64,000 nt of DNA from RACS-047 sp031553855 (GCA_031553855.1 JAVBKW010000025.1:58187-122186); one strand, 5' to 3'. Counted from the first letter of the stretch, positions 1-9,392 are shown. The notes: a model not told the origin generated them from the letters alone. Made by a program: numbers and translations.

Positions 1-1156
1 TGAGCGCGGCTTTTATCATCTGTTCGCCGTAACCGGTTATAGTACACCTGCCGATATAAGCTTCGTTAGGCAAAAGGCTGTAAATTTCGGTTAAAGAGCT
101 GATTATTGTTTTTAAGGGGTTGCCGCTGTTCGAGCCGTACCACGAATACATCAGCGCGCCCTCTTTATTGATGAGCGCGAGCTTTGTCGTAGTCGAGCCG
201 GCGTCTATGCCTAAAAAACAGGCGCCGGAGTGAAGCTTTATGTCGGCAAACGGCGTCTTGCTTTGGGCGTGGCGGGCGTTGAAAGCAAAAAGGTCCTCGA
301 GGCTGTTAAAAAGCGCGGGAAGGCGTTCGACCTCCGAAAGCGTGCGTTTCTGCATTTTTATTATTTTTAATGATAGTTCAGCAGCTTTGTAAACTGTTTC
401 GCCGCTCAGCGCCGCGCCGAGCGCGTTGAAAATTTGCGAGTTTTCGGGGAATATCGCCTCCGAGGGTTTTAGCGTTTCTATAAAGCGTTTTCCAAGCTGG
501 GGCAGAAAATGCAACGGGCCGCCAAGGAACGCAACATTTCCTTTTATAGGCTTACCGCAGGCAAGTCCGGAAATAGTCTGGTTGACTACCGATTGTAGTA
601 CGGACGCGGCGATATCAGATTTTTTCGCTCCGTCGTTAATAAGTGGCTGAATATCAGATTTTGCAAATACTCCGCATCGCGAGGCGATAGGATAGATTAT
701 TTTAGCGGATGAGGCAAGCTCGTTTAATCCGCCCGCATCGGTGGAAAGAAGGCTTGCCATCTGATCGATAAACGCGCCCGTACCGCCTGCGCAGGTGCCG
801 TTCATACGCTGCTCTATGCCTCCTGTAAGGTATGTTATTTTTGCGTCCTCGCCGCCAAGTTCTATCGCAACGTCGGTATCGGGTATGTATTTTTGGATAG
901 CCTTAACGCCCGCTATGACCTCCTGAACAAAAGGAATGTCCAGCCAATTAGATACGGAAATGCCGCCGCTACCGGTAGCGACTAGTGAAAAATCGTCATA
1001 TTCTCTTAAAAGAGCGTTCAAAACTTTTGTTATCGTAGCTTTAATATCTGAATAATGCCTTTCATAGCTTGAAAAAACAAGCTCGCCGGAATTATCTAAA
1101 ACAGCGGTCTTGACCGTCGTCGAGCCTACGTCTAAACCGATAGAATACCTTTTCAT
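1..1156 (-). CDS. 2-hydroxyacyl-CoA dehydratase activase, BadF/BadG family (partial, runs off window start)
   Basis: The reading frame opens at an ATG at 1154-1156 and stays open to the window edge, giving at least 385 residues. The start encodes MKRYSIGLDVGSTTVK, an ASKHA phosphate-1 motif. Next come GGEDAKI, then NGTCAGGTGAFIDQMA, whose Cys fits the cluster-binding Cys of activator proteins, and SRCGVFAKSD. A second ASKHA start, FLGIDAGSTTTKLAL, follows near residue 305. This tandem arrangement is the signature of the large (about 1,400-residue) CoA-activase family with a DUF2229-type C-terminus, which uses ATP hydrolysis to drive low-potential electron transfer to a dehydratase-like partner. 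Most of the protein, including the C-terminus, is outside the window. The partner and substrate cannot be told from sequence. Confidence 0.85.
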   Translation of the reverse strand, partial: MKRYSIGLDVGSTTVKTAVLDNSGELVFSSYERHYSDIKATITKVLNALLREYDDFSLVATGSGGISVSNWLDIPFVQEVIAGVKAIQKYIPDTDVAIELGGEDAKITYLTGGIEQRMNGTCAGGTGAFIDQMASLLSTDAGGLNELASSAKIIYPIASRCGVFAKSDIQPLINDGAKKSDIAASVLQSVVNQTISGLACGKPIKGNVAFLGGPLHFLPQLGKRFIETLKPSEAIFPENSQIFNALGAALSGETVYKAAELSLKIIKMQKRTLSEVERLPALFNSLEDLFAFNARHAQSKTPFADIKLHSGACFLGIDAGSTTTKLALINKEGALMYSWYGSNSGNPLKTIISSLTEIYSLLPNEAYIGRCTITGYGEQMIKAAL

Positions 1157-1299
1157 CGCTTACCTCTGCCTGTATTTTTAGAACGCTTCTTCTTTTGTAT
1201 AAACAGTTATGAATATACCGTATAATTATAGCGTTTTTTTATATAAAAGTCAATTTAAAGCGGCGGGAGAGTGGAAGTATGAAATTATTGTGAAAACCC

Positions 1300-1360
1300 T
1301 TGACATACTTTAATTATAGTGTTATCATTTAGTAAATTACTAAATTAGTAAATTACTAAA
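1300..1360 (+). promoter_or_regulatory. Sigma-A promoter with two tandem palindromic operators
   Basis: TTGACA (1300-1305), a 17-nt spacer and TATCAT (1323-1328) form a promoter for the gene at 1385. TTTAGTAAATTACTAAA (1328-1344), a perfect palindrome with a 1-nt centre, overlaps the -10 end and the start site. A second copy with the same core, TTAGTAAATTACTAAA, lies at 1345-1360, with centres 16 bp apart. The placement suggests repression by a dimeric regulator. No candidate regulator is encoded next to it. Confidence 0.7.
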
Positions 1361-1384
1361 ATAATATATACGAGGATTAAGAAA

Positions 1385-1882
1385 ATGAAAAAAATACCGG
1401 TTTCTTTAAAGCATAAACCAGTTTTTGTGGCGGAAAACTATGAAAACATCGACGGACGTTATGCGTTTGATACGGACGCGCAAGGCTTATCTTTAGGGCT
1501 TGCCCAATGGAACGATCGCGGCAAAGTGGATATTTCCGCTAAGGTTTGGCGTTTTACGGGTGAAAAATGGTCGCGCCAGTCGGAGGAACTGCCTATACAC
1601 AGAGTTGTGGATATGGCTATAATGGTTTGCAAGGCAAAGCAGTTTTTAGCCGACAGTTATCGGTTCAAGGATTTATATGACGAAAATAACCCTCTTATAG
1701 CAAGGGTAGGCTTGCAGGGCGACGCTATGAGCGTTGAGGTCTGTACAGAAAACCCGCAGATCAAAGAGGATATAAAGCTTTTTAACGACGCACTCGTCCG
1801 CGACGATGAAATGCTCTCGGAACGCCTGCATCTTCTGGCGAATTTATTGACCGAAATGGGATATGGATATATAAAAAAATAA
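1385..1882 (+). CDS. Hypothetical protein, DUF6530-like
   Basis: A 165-residue soluble protein with no signal peptide or membrane segment. It resembles the small Firmicutes family I recall as DUF6530, with conserved-looking stretches around AQWNDRGKVDISAKVWR and WSRQSEELPIHRVVDMAIM; that assignment is from memory and not certain. The function is unknown. It is monocistronic: the divergent dehydratase activase is upstream and the Ku gene converges on it 1 nt after its stop. It has an AT-rich leader with GAGG (1372-1375) at a usable Shine-Dalgarno distance. Expression is probably tightly controlled, because two palindromes cover the promoter. Confidence 0.75.
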   Translation: MKKIPVSLKHKPVFVAENYENIDGRYAFDTDAQGLSLGLAQWNDRGKVDISAKVWRFTGEKWSRQSEELPIHRVVDMAIMVCKAKQFLADSYRFKDLYDENNPLIARVGLQGDAMSVEVCTENPQIKEDIKLFNDALVRDDEMLSERLHLLANLLTEMGYGYIKK

Positions 1883-1883
1883 G

Positions 1884-2924
1884 TTAAACGCCGGTATAGT
1901 ATCTTGCGCCGCTTTTTTGCGGAGGGGGAGAGGGCGGCCGGTTGTCTTTTTTTGCGGCGACTGTTTTATTTTTTTCTTTTTGCGCGGCGGAAAGTTTAAC
2001 GGAAGCTGCTTTTTCTGTTTTCGACGCGGCGGAAGATTTTGCGGATGTTTCTTTTTCTGATTTCGGCGCGGACGCTTTTTTGGCGTTTTTTACAGCGACA
2101 GGTTTTTCTTTTATTTTTTTGCCGCCGTTCTCGCTGCCGGAAACGCGCATAGTCGCCTCGACGGAGGCTTTGAGTTTTTCAAACAAGTCGAGGGAATTTT
2201 TAGTTTCAATTTTTTCTGTTTTAACAGCGGCGGGATTTTTGCCCTCCGCTTTTGCCTCGATCATTTCCATAAGCTGCCCGTAATACTCGTCGTGATATTT
2301 TTCCGGCTCAAACTCTGCCGTCAGGTTTTGAACGATCTGCACCGCCAAATCAGTTTCGGCCTGCGATACTTTTGTTTTTGCCGCAATCTTTTCTGCGCCG
2401 ACGTCTGAATACGTTCTGATTTCACTAGGAAAAAACATAGTGTTCAGCATAAGTCCGTCGTTAAAAACGCGGACGCAGCAGAGACGCTCTTTATCTCTTA
2501 TCGAAATTTTTGAAATTGCCGCGCAGTTAGTTTGTTTCATCGCGTTGTAGAGGATCAGGTACGGCTTTTCTCCGGCGGTTTCGGGCGCAAGGTAGTAGGA
2601 TTTTTCGTAGTAAACCGGATCGACAGAGCTGATATCGATAAAATCGATTATCTGGATATACTTTGCGCTTTTTACCGGGATTTTTTTAAGGTCGTCCTCT
2701 GTGATTTCCACAAATTCGCCTTTTTCATATTCAAAGCCCTTACTAATATCTTTGTATTCAACTTCTTCGCCGCATGAGGGGCAAAACCTTTTTTGATTGA
2801 TCGGAGTGCCGCATTTTTTGTGCAGCATCCTGAACGCCACAGTTTCCTTGTCGGTCGCCGCGAGCAGTTTGACGGGGACGTTTATAAGCCCGAAATTGAT
2901 CGCGCCTTTCCAAATAGTTGCCAC
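1884..2924 (-). CDS. ku: Non-homologous end joining protein Ku
   Basis: 346 residues. The N-terminal 250 residues match the bacterial Ku core that forms the homodimeric ring on DNA ends: MATIWKGAINFGLINVPVKL at the start, HKKCGTPINQKRFCPSCGEEV in the middle, and the YYEKSYYLAPE segment. A low-complexity Lys/Ala/Ser-rich tail of about 90 residues follows (about 257-346), like the basic Ku tails known to help DNA binding and ligase recruitment. The start ATG is preceded by AGGAGG (2932-2937). It is the last gene of the ligase-polymerase-Ku operon, and its RBS lies against the stop codon of the polymerase gene. In spore-formers this pathway repairs breaks in spore DNA during germination, which fits the spore genes elsewhere here. 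Confidence 0.95.
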   Translation of the reverse strand: MATIWKGAINFGLINVPVKLLAATDKETVAFRMLHKKCGTPINQKRFCPSCGEEVEYKDISKGFEYEKGEFVEITEDDLKKIPVKSAKYIQIIDFIDISSVDPVYYEKSYYLAPETAGEKPYLILYNAMKQTNCAAISKISIRDKERLCCVRVFNDGLMLNTMFFPSEIRTYSDVGAEKIAAKTKVSQAETDLAVQIVQNLTAEFEPEKYHDEYYGQLMEMIEAKAEGKNPAAVKTEKIETKNSLDLFEKLKASVEATMRVSGSENGGKKIKEKPVAVKNAKKASAPKSEKETSAKSSAASKTEKAASVKLSAAQKEKNKTVAAKKDNRPPSPPPQKSGARYYTGV

Positions 2925-2938
2925 TTTTAAATTACCTC

Positions 2939-3829
2939 CTAATGCAGCACCGATAGTTTTTGTTTTTTTGCGTACAAGCCTTTCGACAAGTCGCCCTTTT
3001 CATCTATTCTTTCAAATATATTAGTGATATTGAATTTTTTCGGGTCGAGCTTAGAGTTGACCTCGCTCCAATTCAGCGGAGTTGAGACTAAAGCGCCGGA
3101 TTTGACGCGCAAGGAATAGGGCATTGCCAGCGTTTTACCCCTGGCGCATTGGACGGCGTCAAGATATATACGGTCGCCGCGCTTCTTTATCATACGCTCG
3201 TTTGTGCAGATATCCGGATATTTTTGCATAACTCCGCCGCACAAAAACTGCAAAAACTCCTGCACCTGCTCATATGTATATACGTTGTCGATAGGTATAA
3301 AAATGTGTATGCCGCGCGAGCCGCTGGTTTTGGGCAACGAATACAGCCCCAAATTTTTAAGGATTTTTTCAAATTCTTTAGCAATAACGACGGCTTCCTT
3401 AATACCGCTATTTCCGCTGGGGTCAAGGTCTATAACGGCGATATCGGGTTTGTCAAGACTGCCTTTGCGCGAAAACCATGCGTGCATTTCAAGTACGGAA
3501 CGGTTTACCATATATATAAGTGAGGGCAGGTCGTTAATAAGGCACCATTCTATATGCCCGCGCGCCTTGCTTTCGATTTTCAAGGTTTCCAGCCACGGCG
3601 GCGCGCCGTCCGGTTTTTGCTTTTGATAAAAGCTCTTATCCGCGTCCGCGTCGGGAAAGTGTATCATAGAAAAAGGCCGGTCATACAGATGCGGCAATAT
3701 AAGAGGCGCAATGCGCACGTAATAGTCGATAACGTCGCCTTTTTTGACGTTCAGGCTCTCAAAATACATTTTATCTATATTTTTCAGCTCTAACGTGCGG
3801 TTATTATGAAAGTTCAATTCCATAAGCAT
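2939..3829 (-). CDS. ligD: LigD-type NHEJ polymerase/primase domain protein
   Basis: 296 residues covering only the polymerase domain of LigD (archaeo-eukaryotic primase fold), which fills and ribonucleotide-extends broken ends. Visible family motifs: HLYDRPFSMIHFPDA, IEWCLINDLPSLIYMVNRS, the metal-binding DLDPSG (residues about 132-137), TSGSRGIHIFIPI, and the C-terminal ARGKTLAMPYSLR and TPLNWSEV. There is no ligase or phosphoesterase domain in this polypeptide; the ligase is a separate upstream gene. It ends in TAG right beside the Ku RBS, consistent with co-translation with Ku. Confidence 0.92.
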   Translation of the reverse strand: MLMELNFHNNRTLELKNIDKMYFESLNVKKGDVIDYYVRIAPLILPHLYDRPFSMIHFPDADADKSFYQKQKPDGAPPWLETLKIESKARGHIEWCLINDLPSLIYMVNRSVLEMHAWFSRKGSLDKPDIAVIDLDPSGNSGIKEAVVIAKEFEKILKNLGLYSLPKTSGSRGIHIFIPIDNVYTYEQVQEFLQFLCGGVMQKYPDICTNERMIKKRGDRIYLDAVQCARGKTLAMPYSLRVKSGALVSTPLNWSEVNSKLDPKKFNITNIFERIDEKGDLSKGLYAKKQKLSVLH

Positions 3830-3852
3830 AGTTTGTATAAAAAGAAGTAATA

Positions 3853-3872
3853 TTATTTAAGGAAACGCTGAA
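3853..3872 (+). repeat. Single copy of a dispersed 20-nt sequence
   Basis: TTATTTAAGGAAACGCTGAA here is identical to 33480-33499. At the second site it forms the left arm of a perfect hairpin; here the right arm is missing. It lies between the ligase and polymerase genes of the NHEJ operon. Confidence 0.6.
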
Positions 3873-3895
3873 TAAATGTTCTTACTGCTAACGGC

Positions 3896-4801
3896 CTAAT
3901 AATAAATTTTTTCTATCACCGGATGCCGCAGCTTTCCGGTTTTCTCAATTTCACTATAGCTTACGCAAATTTTTAAAACCGGCTCGGTAAAGAAGGCGGT
4001 TTTATCTTCAAAATTAAAAAACGGATTTACGTCCGTTAAGCAGGCGCCCAAATATTCTTTTAATTTTGCGAAGCCTTTTTCGTCAAGGCCGGTTCCGGCG
4101 TTGCCGATATGCTCTAAGCCCTCATCGGTTTTAAGCCCTAAGCAAACCGAAATGCGGCTTTTGAGCAGATAGCCGCCGATAAAAGCGTCCATATAGCGCA
4201 CGGCTTTTATTTTTTGCCAATGTGCGGAGCGAATACCGGGCAAATACGGACTGTCGGCTTTCTTTGCCGTAATTCCTTCCAGATTCATTGCCTTTGCGGC
4301 GTCAAACAGCTTTTTTCCGTTCAAGAGATAAACGTCGGACTTTTTTATGAAAGCGGCGCAATCTTTTGAAAGCGCGCCGAAAATTTTGTCCAGCAATTCT
4401 TTGCGCTTTATAAGCGGCCACGTCATAACGCTGTCGCCGTTAAAATAGAGTATATCGAAAATAATATAGTAAACCGGAATTTGCTGTTCCTTTTTAGAAC
4501 CGGTTTTTCGTCGGCCGCGCCGCAAAAGCTTATAAAAATCCGGCTTTCCTTCATCATCGACTGCAATAACCTCTCCGTCGAACACGCACCGGGGCGGGAA
4601 GTTAATATACAGTTCGCGGACTATTTCCTCATACATATCCGTCCGCGGGTTAAAGCTGCGGGTGTAAAGCTCATATTTTTCATCCCGTCCGTCGGCGATA
4701 ATTCGTATACCGTCGTATTTTATTTCAAAAATGTAATCGGGACTGTCGAACGCGTCCTTTGCGCGCTCTAGGAGCATAGGCGGGATCATATCGCTTTTCA
4801 T
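3896..4801 (-). CDS. ligD: ATP-dependent DNA ligase, LigD ligase-domain type
   Basis: 301 residues. It carries the nucleotidyl-transferase motif I EIKYDGIR (residues about 27-34; the Lys is the AMP-binding residue), FDGEVIAVD (motif III-like), VYYIIFDILYFNG, and EGITAKKADSPY with the downstream WQKIKAVR motif V. An OB-fold domain makes up the C-terminal third. The length matches the isolated ligase domain of LigD. It is first in the operon with LigD-polymerase (66-nt gap) and Ku, and it seals joined ends. No 3'-phosphoesterase domain is present in any of the three genes. Confidence 0.92.
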   Translation of the reverse strand: MKSDMIPPMLLERAKDAFDSPDYIFEIKYDGIRIIADGRDEKYELYTRSFNPRTDMYEEIVRELYINFPPRCVFDGEVIAVDDEGKPDFYKLLRRGRRKTGSKKEQQIPVYYIIFDILYFNGDSVMTWPLIKRKELLDKIFGALSKDCAAFIKKSDVYLLNGKKLFDAAKAMNLEGITAKKADSPYLPGIRSAHWQKIKAVRYMDAFIGGYLLKSRISVCLGLKTDEGLEHIGNAGTGLDEKGFAKLKEYLGACLTDVNPFFNFEDKTAFFTEPVLKICVSYSEIEKTGKLRHPVIEKIYY

Positions 4802-4851
4802 ATAATCTAGTTTTTGCCTAAAATGCTTTAAGTATTCTTTATTAGTCCATT

Positions 4852-4893
4852 AAAAAACGCCCCGAACAACAGCTGCGTTTGGCTCAGGGCGTT
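4852..4893 (-). terminator. Rho-independent terminator downstream of the kinase pair
   Basis: AACGCCC (4856-4862) pairs with GGGCGTT (4887-4893). On the minus strand the stem is followed by a TTTTTT run, so it stops transcription coming from the histidine kinase genes. Confidence 0.8.
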
Positions 4894-4953
4894 AAAATGC
4901 GTATTATTTGGTTCTAAATTTACTTCAGATTTTCAATTTGAAAAAACTATTTT

Positions 4954-7185
4954 TTACAAAAATTCTTTGAGCGCGCGCATGACGGCCGACATATCGATAG
5001 GTTTTGAAAGGTGGCAATTCATATCAGCGTCGAGGGCGGCTTGTTTATCTTCCTGAAAAACGTTCGCGCTCATAGCAAAGATCTTAACTGTTTTAGCGTC
5101 CGGCCGTGTTAAAGCCCTTATTCGCCTTGTCGCGTCGTAGCCGTTCAAAAGGGGCATCTGGATGTCCATAAAAATCACGTCGTAATAGCCCTCGGGGGAG
5201 GATGAAAACATCTTAACGGCCTCTTCGCCGTTTTCCGCCTCGTCTATTATCGCGCCGGTGCCGTTAAAAAGCTCCTGAACTATGATGCGGTTGATTTCTA
5301 TATCCTCCGCCAAAAGTATGCGGCGGCCGGAAATATCGGCCTCTTCGCCGTCGAATTTTTCGGAAACATCGTTTGAAGAAATTTTCATGTTAAGGGTAAA
5401 GCTGAAAACGGAGCCTTTGCCCGGCTCGCTTTGGGCGGTGATCACTCCGCCCATCATTTGGGCAAGGTTCTGGCTTATGGCAAGCCCCAGCCCCGTGCCG
5501 CCGAACTTAGAGGTTATAGTGGCGTCGGTTTGTTCAAACGCGCTAAAAAGCTTGGCTTTTTGCTCGTCCGTCATACCTATGCCGGTATCGGTAACGTTAA
5601 AGGTTACGCTCGCGCCGTAATTTTTTTCCTCCATAACGGATTCAAAAACAACCTTTCCCTTTTGGGGCGTAAACTTGACGGCGTTTCCCAAAAGGTTTAT
5701 AAGGATCTGCTTTAGCCGCAGCTTATCGCCTTCTACAGAAATATTTTTGGGAACGTTACTGTTAAAGATAAATTCGATTTGTTTTTCGGCGCACCGTTCA
5801 TAAATCAGAATAGAAACCTCCTCTAGCGCCTCGTGCAAAGCAAAAGTTTCTCTCGAGAGGTCAAATTTGCCAGATTCTATTTTCGACATATCCAAAACGT
5901 CGTTAATGATGCCTAAAAGATGCTGTGAGGCGGTGTTGATGCGTTCGACGGATTCGGAAACCTTTTCGGAATTATCCTTGGATTTTTCCGCTATCTGCGC
6001 CATTCCGATGATAGCGTTCAGTGGCGTGCGGATCTCGTGGCTCATATTCGATAAAAACCGGCTTTTAGCTAAAGAGGCGGATTCGGCAACCGTTTTAAGA
6101 GCTTCGAGCTTTTCATTTTTTTGGTTGATTTCGTCTATCATTGAGCGGTAGGAGCTTACGTCGTTTATAGTAAGGGCATAACCGGACGATTCTTTCCGCC
6201 ATTTTGACGTAACGATCTTTTGGGCAACAACCGTATATGTTTTAGGCGGCGCGCCGTTTTCGCCTATCAAAGTAAATTCTCCGGAAGGATGATTGCCTTG
6301 CGCTACTACCTCCTTTAAAAAGCCGGGAGGCGACATCGAGACAGCTTTGTTATCAAAATAATCGGCAAGCTCTTTTATATGAGTCCTGCCCGCTTGCAGT
6401 TTAAAATTCGGGAACGCGCGGATAAATGCGCTGTTGACGTCCGTAATGATTCCGGCGGGGGATTCTAAAACGATTATATCGTCGAGCGTTTGGAATATAT
6501 CGTTTAAGGCGGTCGTTTTAAGGCTTAAAAGCTGTGAACGGTAGGAGAACTGCACGAAAAGCATTATCATAATGAAAAAACCTATCGGAGTGAGGTCGAA
6601 AGAGTAGTTAATAACGCCGAAGGTATAAAACATATTTATAACGTACGGCACGAGCGTCCCGGCTCCGGTGATTATCATACCGGGATTTTTCCGCGCGTTT
6701 TTTGCTATATGGATTATCAAAAGCGTGAACGCGAGGATAACTACGCCGAAGCTTAAAACAAGGTGTACCCAAAAATATACGCCCCTTATGGGAACAGGGT
6801 AAGAATAATCCTTGAACATCAGCCTGTGCAGAGGGTTCGAAAGCAGCATTATAAGCTCGATTGCCACTAGTGCGAGCGTAATAGCGGTGAAAAGGCGGCT
6901 TTTAGAAAGCCTGTTGCCTGTTAAATTAACGAAGAAGCGCAGTACGGCAAAGGGGATTATACACACGAACACCATTCTTAAAGTGAAAATGACCGGAAAG
7001 TTTTCTTTGTTTACCACCATAGTAACGGCGTTGAACAGGATCCAGAAAATTACGAGGACACCCAGTAAAAAAAAGCTTGGCATCTGGCGGTTGCGGCGGT
7101 CGGAAAACCATAGCAGCGCCAAAATGAAGGCTGTTACGCAGCATATACATACGGATAATAAAAATAGGAAAAACTCCAACGTCAT
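4954..7185 (-). CDS. Hybrid sensor histidine kinase with 7TM N-terminus and receiver domain
   Basis: 743 residues. About seven hydrophobic segments fill residues 1-220 (HisKA_7TM-like sensor). A PAS-like segment follows (230-340), then HisKA with FLSNMSHEIRTPLNAI (phospho-acceptor His near residue 380), an HATPase domain with NLLGNAVKFTP, DTGIGM and GGTGLGLAIS, and a C-terminal receiver with IFMDIQMP (phospho-acceptor Asp near 672). It autophosphorylates and passes phosphate to its own receiver; no HPt domain or output regulator is encoded nearby. The ATG follows an AGGCGG site. It lies 47 nt after the upstream hybrid kinase and is probably co-transcribed, ending at the terminator at 4852-4893. 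The ligand is unknown. Confidence 0.9.
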   Translation of the reverse strand: MTLEFFLFLLSVCICCVTAFILALLWFSDRRNRQMPSFFLLGVLVIFWILFNAVTMVVNKENFPVIFTLRMVFVCIIPFAVLRFFVNLTGNRLSKSRLFTAITLALVAIELIMLLSNPLHRLMFKDYSYPVPIRGVYFWVHLVLSFGVVILAFTLLIIHIAKNARKNPGMIITGAGTLVPYVINMFYTFGVINYSFDLTPIGFFIMIMLFVQFSYRSQLLSLKTTALNDIFQTLDDIIVLESPAGIITDVNSAFIRAFPNFKLQAGRTHIKELADYFDNKAVSMSPPGFLKEVVAQGNHPSGEFTLIGENGAPPKTYTVVAQKIVTSKWRKESSGYALTINDVSSYRSMIDEINQKNEKLEALKTVAESASLAKSRFLSNMSHEIRTPLNAIIGMAQIAEKSKDNSEKVSESVERINTASQHLLGIINDVLDMSKIESGKFDLSRETFALHEALEEVSILIYERCAEKQIEFIFNSNVPKNISVEGDKLRLKQILINLLGNAVKFTPQKGKVVFESVMEEKNYGASVTFNVTDTGIGMTDEQKAKLFSAFEQTDATITSKFGGTGLGLAISQNLAQMMGGVITAQSEPGKGSVFSFTLNMKISSNDVSEKFDGEEADISGRRILLAEDIEINRIIVQELFNGTGAIIDEAENGEEAVKMFSSSPEGYYDVIFMDIQMPLLNGYDATRRIRALTRPDAKTVKIFAMSANVFQEDKQAALDADMNCHLSKPIDMSAVMRALKEFL

Positions 7186-7232
7186 AACTTTTTTCCGCCT
7201 TTAATAAGAAACTGATCAAGTCTTTATTCTTA

Positions 7233-9392
7233 TTATGTGAGGTATTTAAACAGGATGCGCATTAAAGCTTCGTTTTCTACGGGTTTGGCGATATGAGCGT
7301 TCATTCCGGCTTTTAATGCGGCGTCGATATCGTCCTTGAACGCGTTAGCGGTGAGCGCGACTATAGGTATGCGCGCGGCGTCATTTCTATTCAGGCTGCG
7401 GATTTGCTTTGTTGCGCCGTAGCCGTCCAAGTGCGTCATTTTGATGTCCATAAGGATAATGTCGAAGTAGCCCTGTTCTGAATCCGCGAACGTATTCAAT
7501 GCCGAAAGACCGTCGTCGGCCTCGATTATCTCCGCGCCCGTATCTTCAAGCATCGCGCTAATTATCAGGCGGTTGATTTCGATATCGTCTACAAGCAGTA
7601 TGCGTTTGCCTTTAAATTTTGATGCGGGGTCGCTGATCTCGATCGCCTTATTCAGCTCCGGCTCAGTTTGGGTAAGCTCTATTTCAAAGCTGAAAACGCT
7701 TCCCTTATTAACCTCGCTCTCTATGCGGATGTCACCGCCGAAGAGCCTTACGATATTGCGGCTTATTGCAAGGCCAAGGCCCGTCCCGCCGTATTTAGAG
7801 GAAACGTTTTTGTTTGCCTGCTCAAAGGGCTTGAAAATGTTTTCTCTGGCCTCGTGGGAAATTCCGATGCCCGTATCGCAAACGGCAAAGCCGAGAGCTG
7901 TTTTATCGTCAGAGGCGCCGAGATTTTTGATTTTGAGCGTAATTTTTCCGCCCTCGGGAGTAAACTTGACGGAGTTTCCTAATAGGTTTATCAGCACCTG
8001 CCGCAGCCTTAGGGGGTCGCCTATAAACGATGAGGGCTCAAATTTATCAATTTCCACAACGTAACTGACTTTCTTGTCGTCGCAGCGGGGCTTTATAATA
8101 GTGGAGACTGTGTCGGTCAGGGCATAAATATCCATTTTCTCTTCAGAAAGCTCTATTTTGCCGGCCTCGATCTTAGAAATGTCGAGAATATCGTTTAAAA
8201 GGCCCAGTAAATGCTGTGAGGAGCTTTCTATCTGGCTAAGCTTTTGTTTGGTATCGGCAGTAATACGATTATCCGGCGCGCTCTCAAGCTGCTTGAGAAT
8301 TATGTTTGTCAGACCGATTATTGCGTTCATAGGAGTACGGATCTCGTGGCTCATTCTTGCTAAAAAGTCGCTTTTATGGTTATTGGCGTCATTTGCGTCG
8401 TTGACCGCTTTTTCAAGCTCGAGCTGCGTGCGCCTCAAATCATTTTCCATCTTTACGCGCACCGTTATATTGCGCGCATACCCAAGAAGTCCCACAAGCG
8501 CGCCGGACATATCGAAAATAGGAACGCGGACAGACTCTAAAATTTCCTCATGGTTGTCGGCAAAAAGCATACGCTCTTCTTTATAAACGGGGCTGTCAGA
8601 GCTTAAAGCCTCCTTATCGTTGGCGTCGAACGCCTTTGCAAAGGTAGAGGGCATGACCTGAACAGAGGTTTTCCCGATTATGTCTTCTGCCCCTTTACCC
8701 GTCATAGCGGCAAAGCGGGGATTGACGGTTATATATCTGCCGTCCTTGTCGATATACCAGATAAGATCGGGGGAGGCGGAAAAGACTTTGTCTAAAAGCA
8801 GGCGCTGCTGTTCCGTTTTGAGCTGCTCGCGCACCATTTCCGTCATATCGACAGTCTCAACTATATAGCCGTTCTTTTTGCCGTCCTTATCTGTGAGGTA
8901 GTTGGCGGTGCCCCTGATATACTGGTCGGTTTCTTTTAAGTGGTAAACTTCCGCCTCGCGCCCCTCGTTAAGCGCTAAAATAGGATCGTAAACTGTGTTT
9001 GCCGGATACGCGCTTGAATCTGTGTATGAGGTGCCTACAATAGAGCCGAGAGTCATTTTTTTGATTTTCAGTCCGCTTTCGTTCATATATATGATCTTAC
9101 GGTCTAAATCCATAATCGTAAGCGGGCTTGTCACGCTGTTTTCAATACTTTGAGCCATTTCGTCGAACGAGTCGGAAAGAGTCTTGAACTCGTCTTTATC
9201 AACGGAATTGAACCGGAACTGCCTCTCGCCCGCGCGGAACCGGGATATCCCCGCGACCAGCCCTGTAATATTGCGCGTTATCGAAGAGGCAATAAAGACC
9301 GCTATTAACACTATTATTAAAACCACGCCTATGACCGAAAGCGTCAGCGTGAGCAAAGTGCCGGTCATATTGTCTTCAACGGCTGCTTTCAT
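7233..9392 (-). CDS. Hybrid histidine kinase, C-terminal part of an amber-interrupted gene
   Basis: Open from the in-frame ATG at 9392; 719 residues. It has a membrane segment (LLTLTLSVIGVVLIIVLIAV), HAMP, two PAS domains, HisKA with FLARMSHEIRTPMNAI, HATPase with NLLGNSVKFTPEGG and GGTGLGLAIS, and a receiver with IILMDIKMTHLDG. The frame continues upstream without a start or RBS through 54 codons (YYTGQYAPSQ, GFVAIGADLDDFTRPATE, typical membrane-proximal dCache sequence) to the TAG at 9555-9557, and is the same frame as the upstream reading frame. No Shine-Dalgarno sequence precedes the ATG at 9392, so this half is probably not translated on its own. Read through, the gene would encode 1,246 residues. 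Confidence 0.85.
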   Translation of the reverse strand: MKAAVEDNMTGTLLTLTLSVIGVVLIIVLIAVFIASSITRNITGLVAGISRFRAGERQFRFNSVDKDEFKTLSDSFDEMAQSIENSVTSPLTIMDLDRKIIYMNESGLKIKKMTLGSIVGTSYTDSSAYPANTVYDPILALNEGREAEVYHLKETDQYIRGTANYLTDKDGKKNGYIVETVDMTEMVREQLKTEQQRLLLDKVFSASPDLIWYIDKDGRYITVNPRFAAMTGKGAEDIIGKTSVQVMPSTFAKAFDANDKEALSSDSPVYKEERMLFADNHEEILESVRVPIFDMSGALVGLLGYARNITVRVKMENDLRRTQLELEKAVNDANDANNHKSDFLARMSHEIRTPMNAIIGLTNIILKQLESAPDNRITADTKQKLSQIESSSQHLLGLLNDILDISKIEAGKIELSEEKMDIYALTDTVSTIIKPRCDDKKVSYVVEIDKFEPSSFIGDPLRLRQVLINLLGNSVKFTPEGGKITLKIKNLGASDDKTALGFAVCDTGIGISHEARENIFKPFEQANKNVSSKYGGTGLGLAISRNIVRLFGGDIRIESEVNKGSVFSFEIELTQTEPELNKAIEISDPASKFKGKRILLVDDIEINRLIISAMLEDTGAEIIEADDGLSALNTFADSEQGYFDIILMDIKMTHLDGYGATKQIRSLNRNDAARIPIVALTANAFKDDIDAALKAGMNAHIAKPVENEALMRILFKYLT

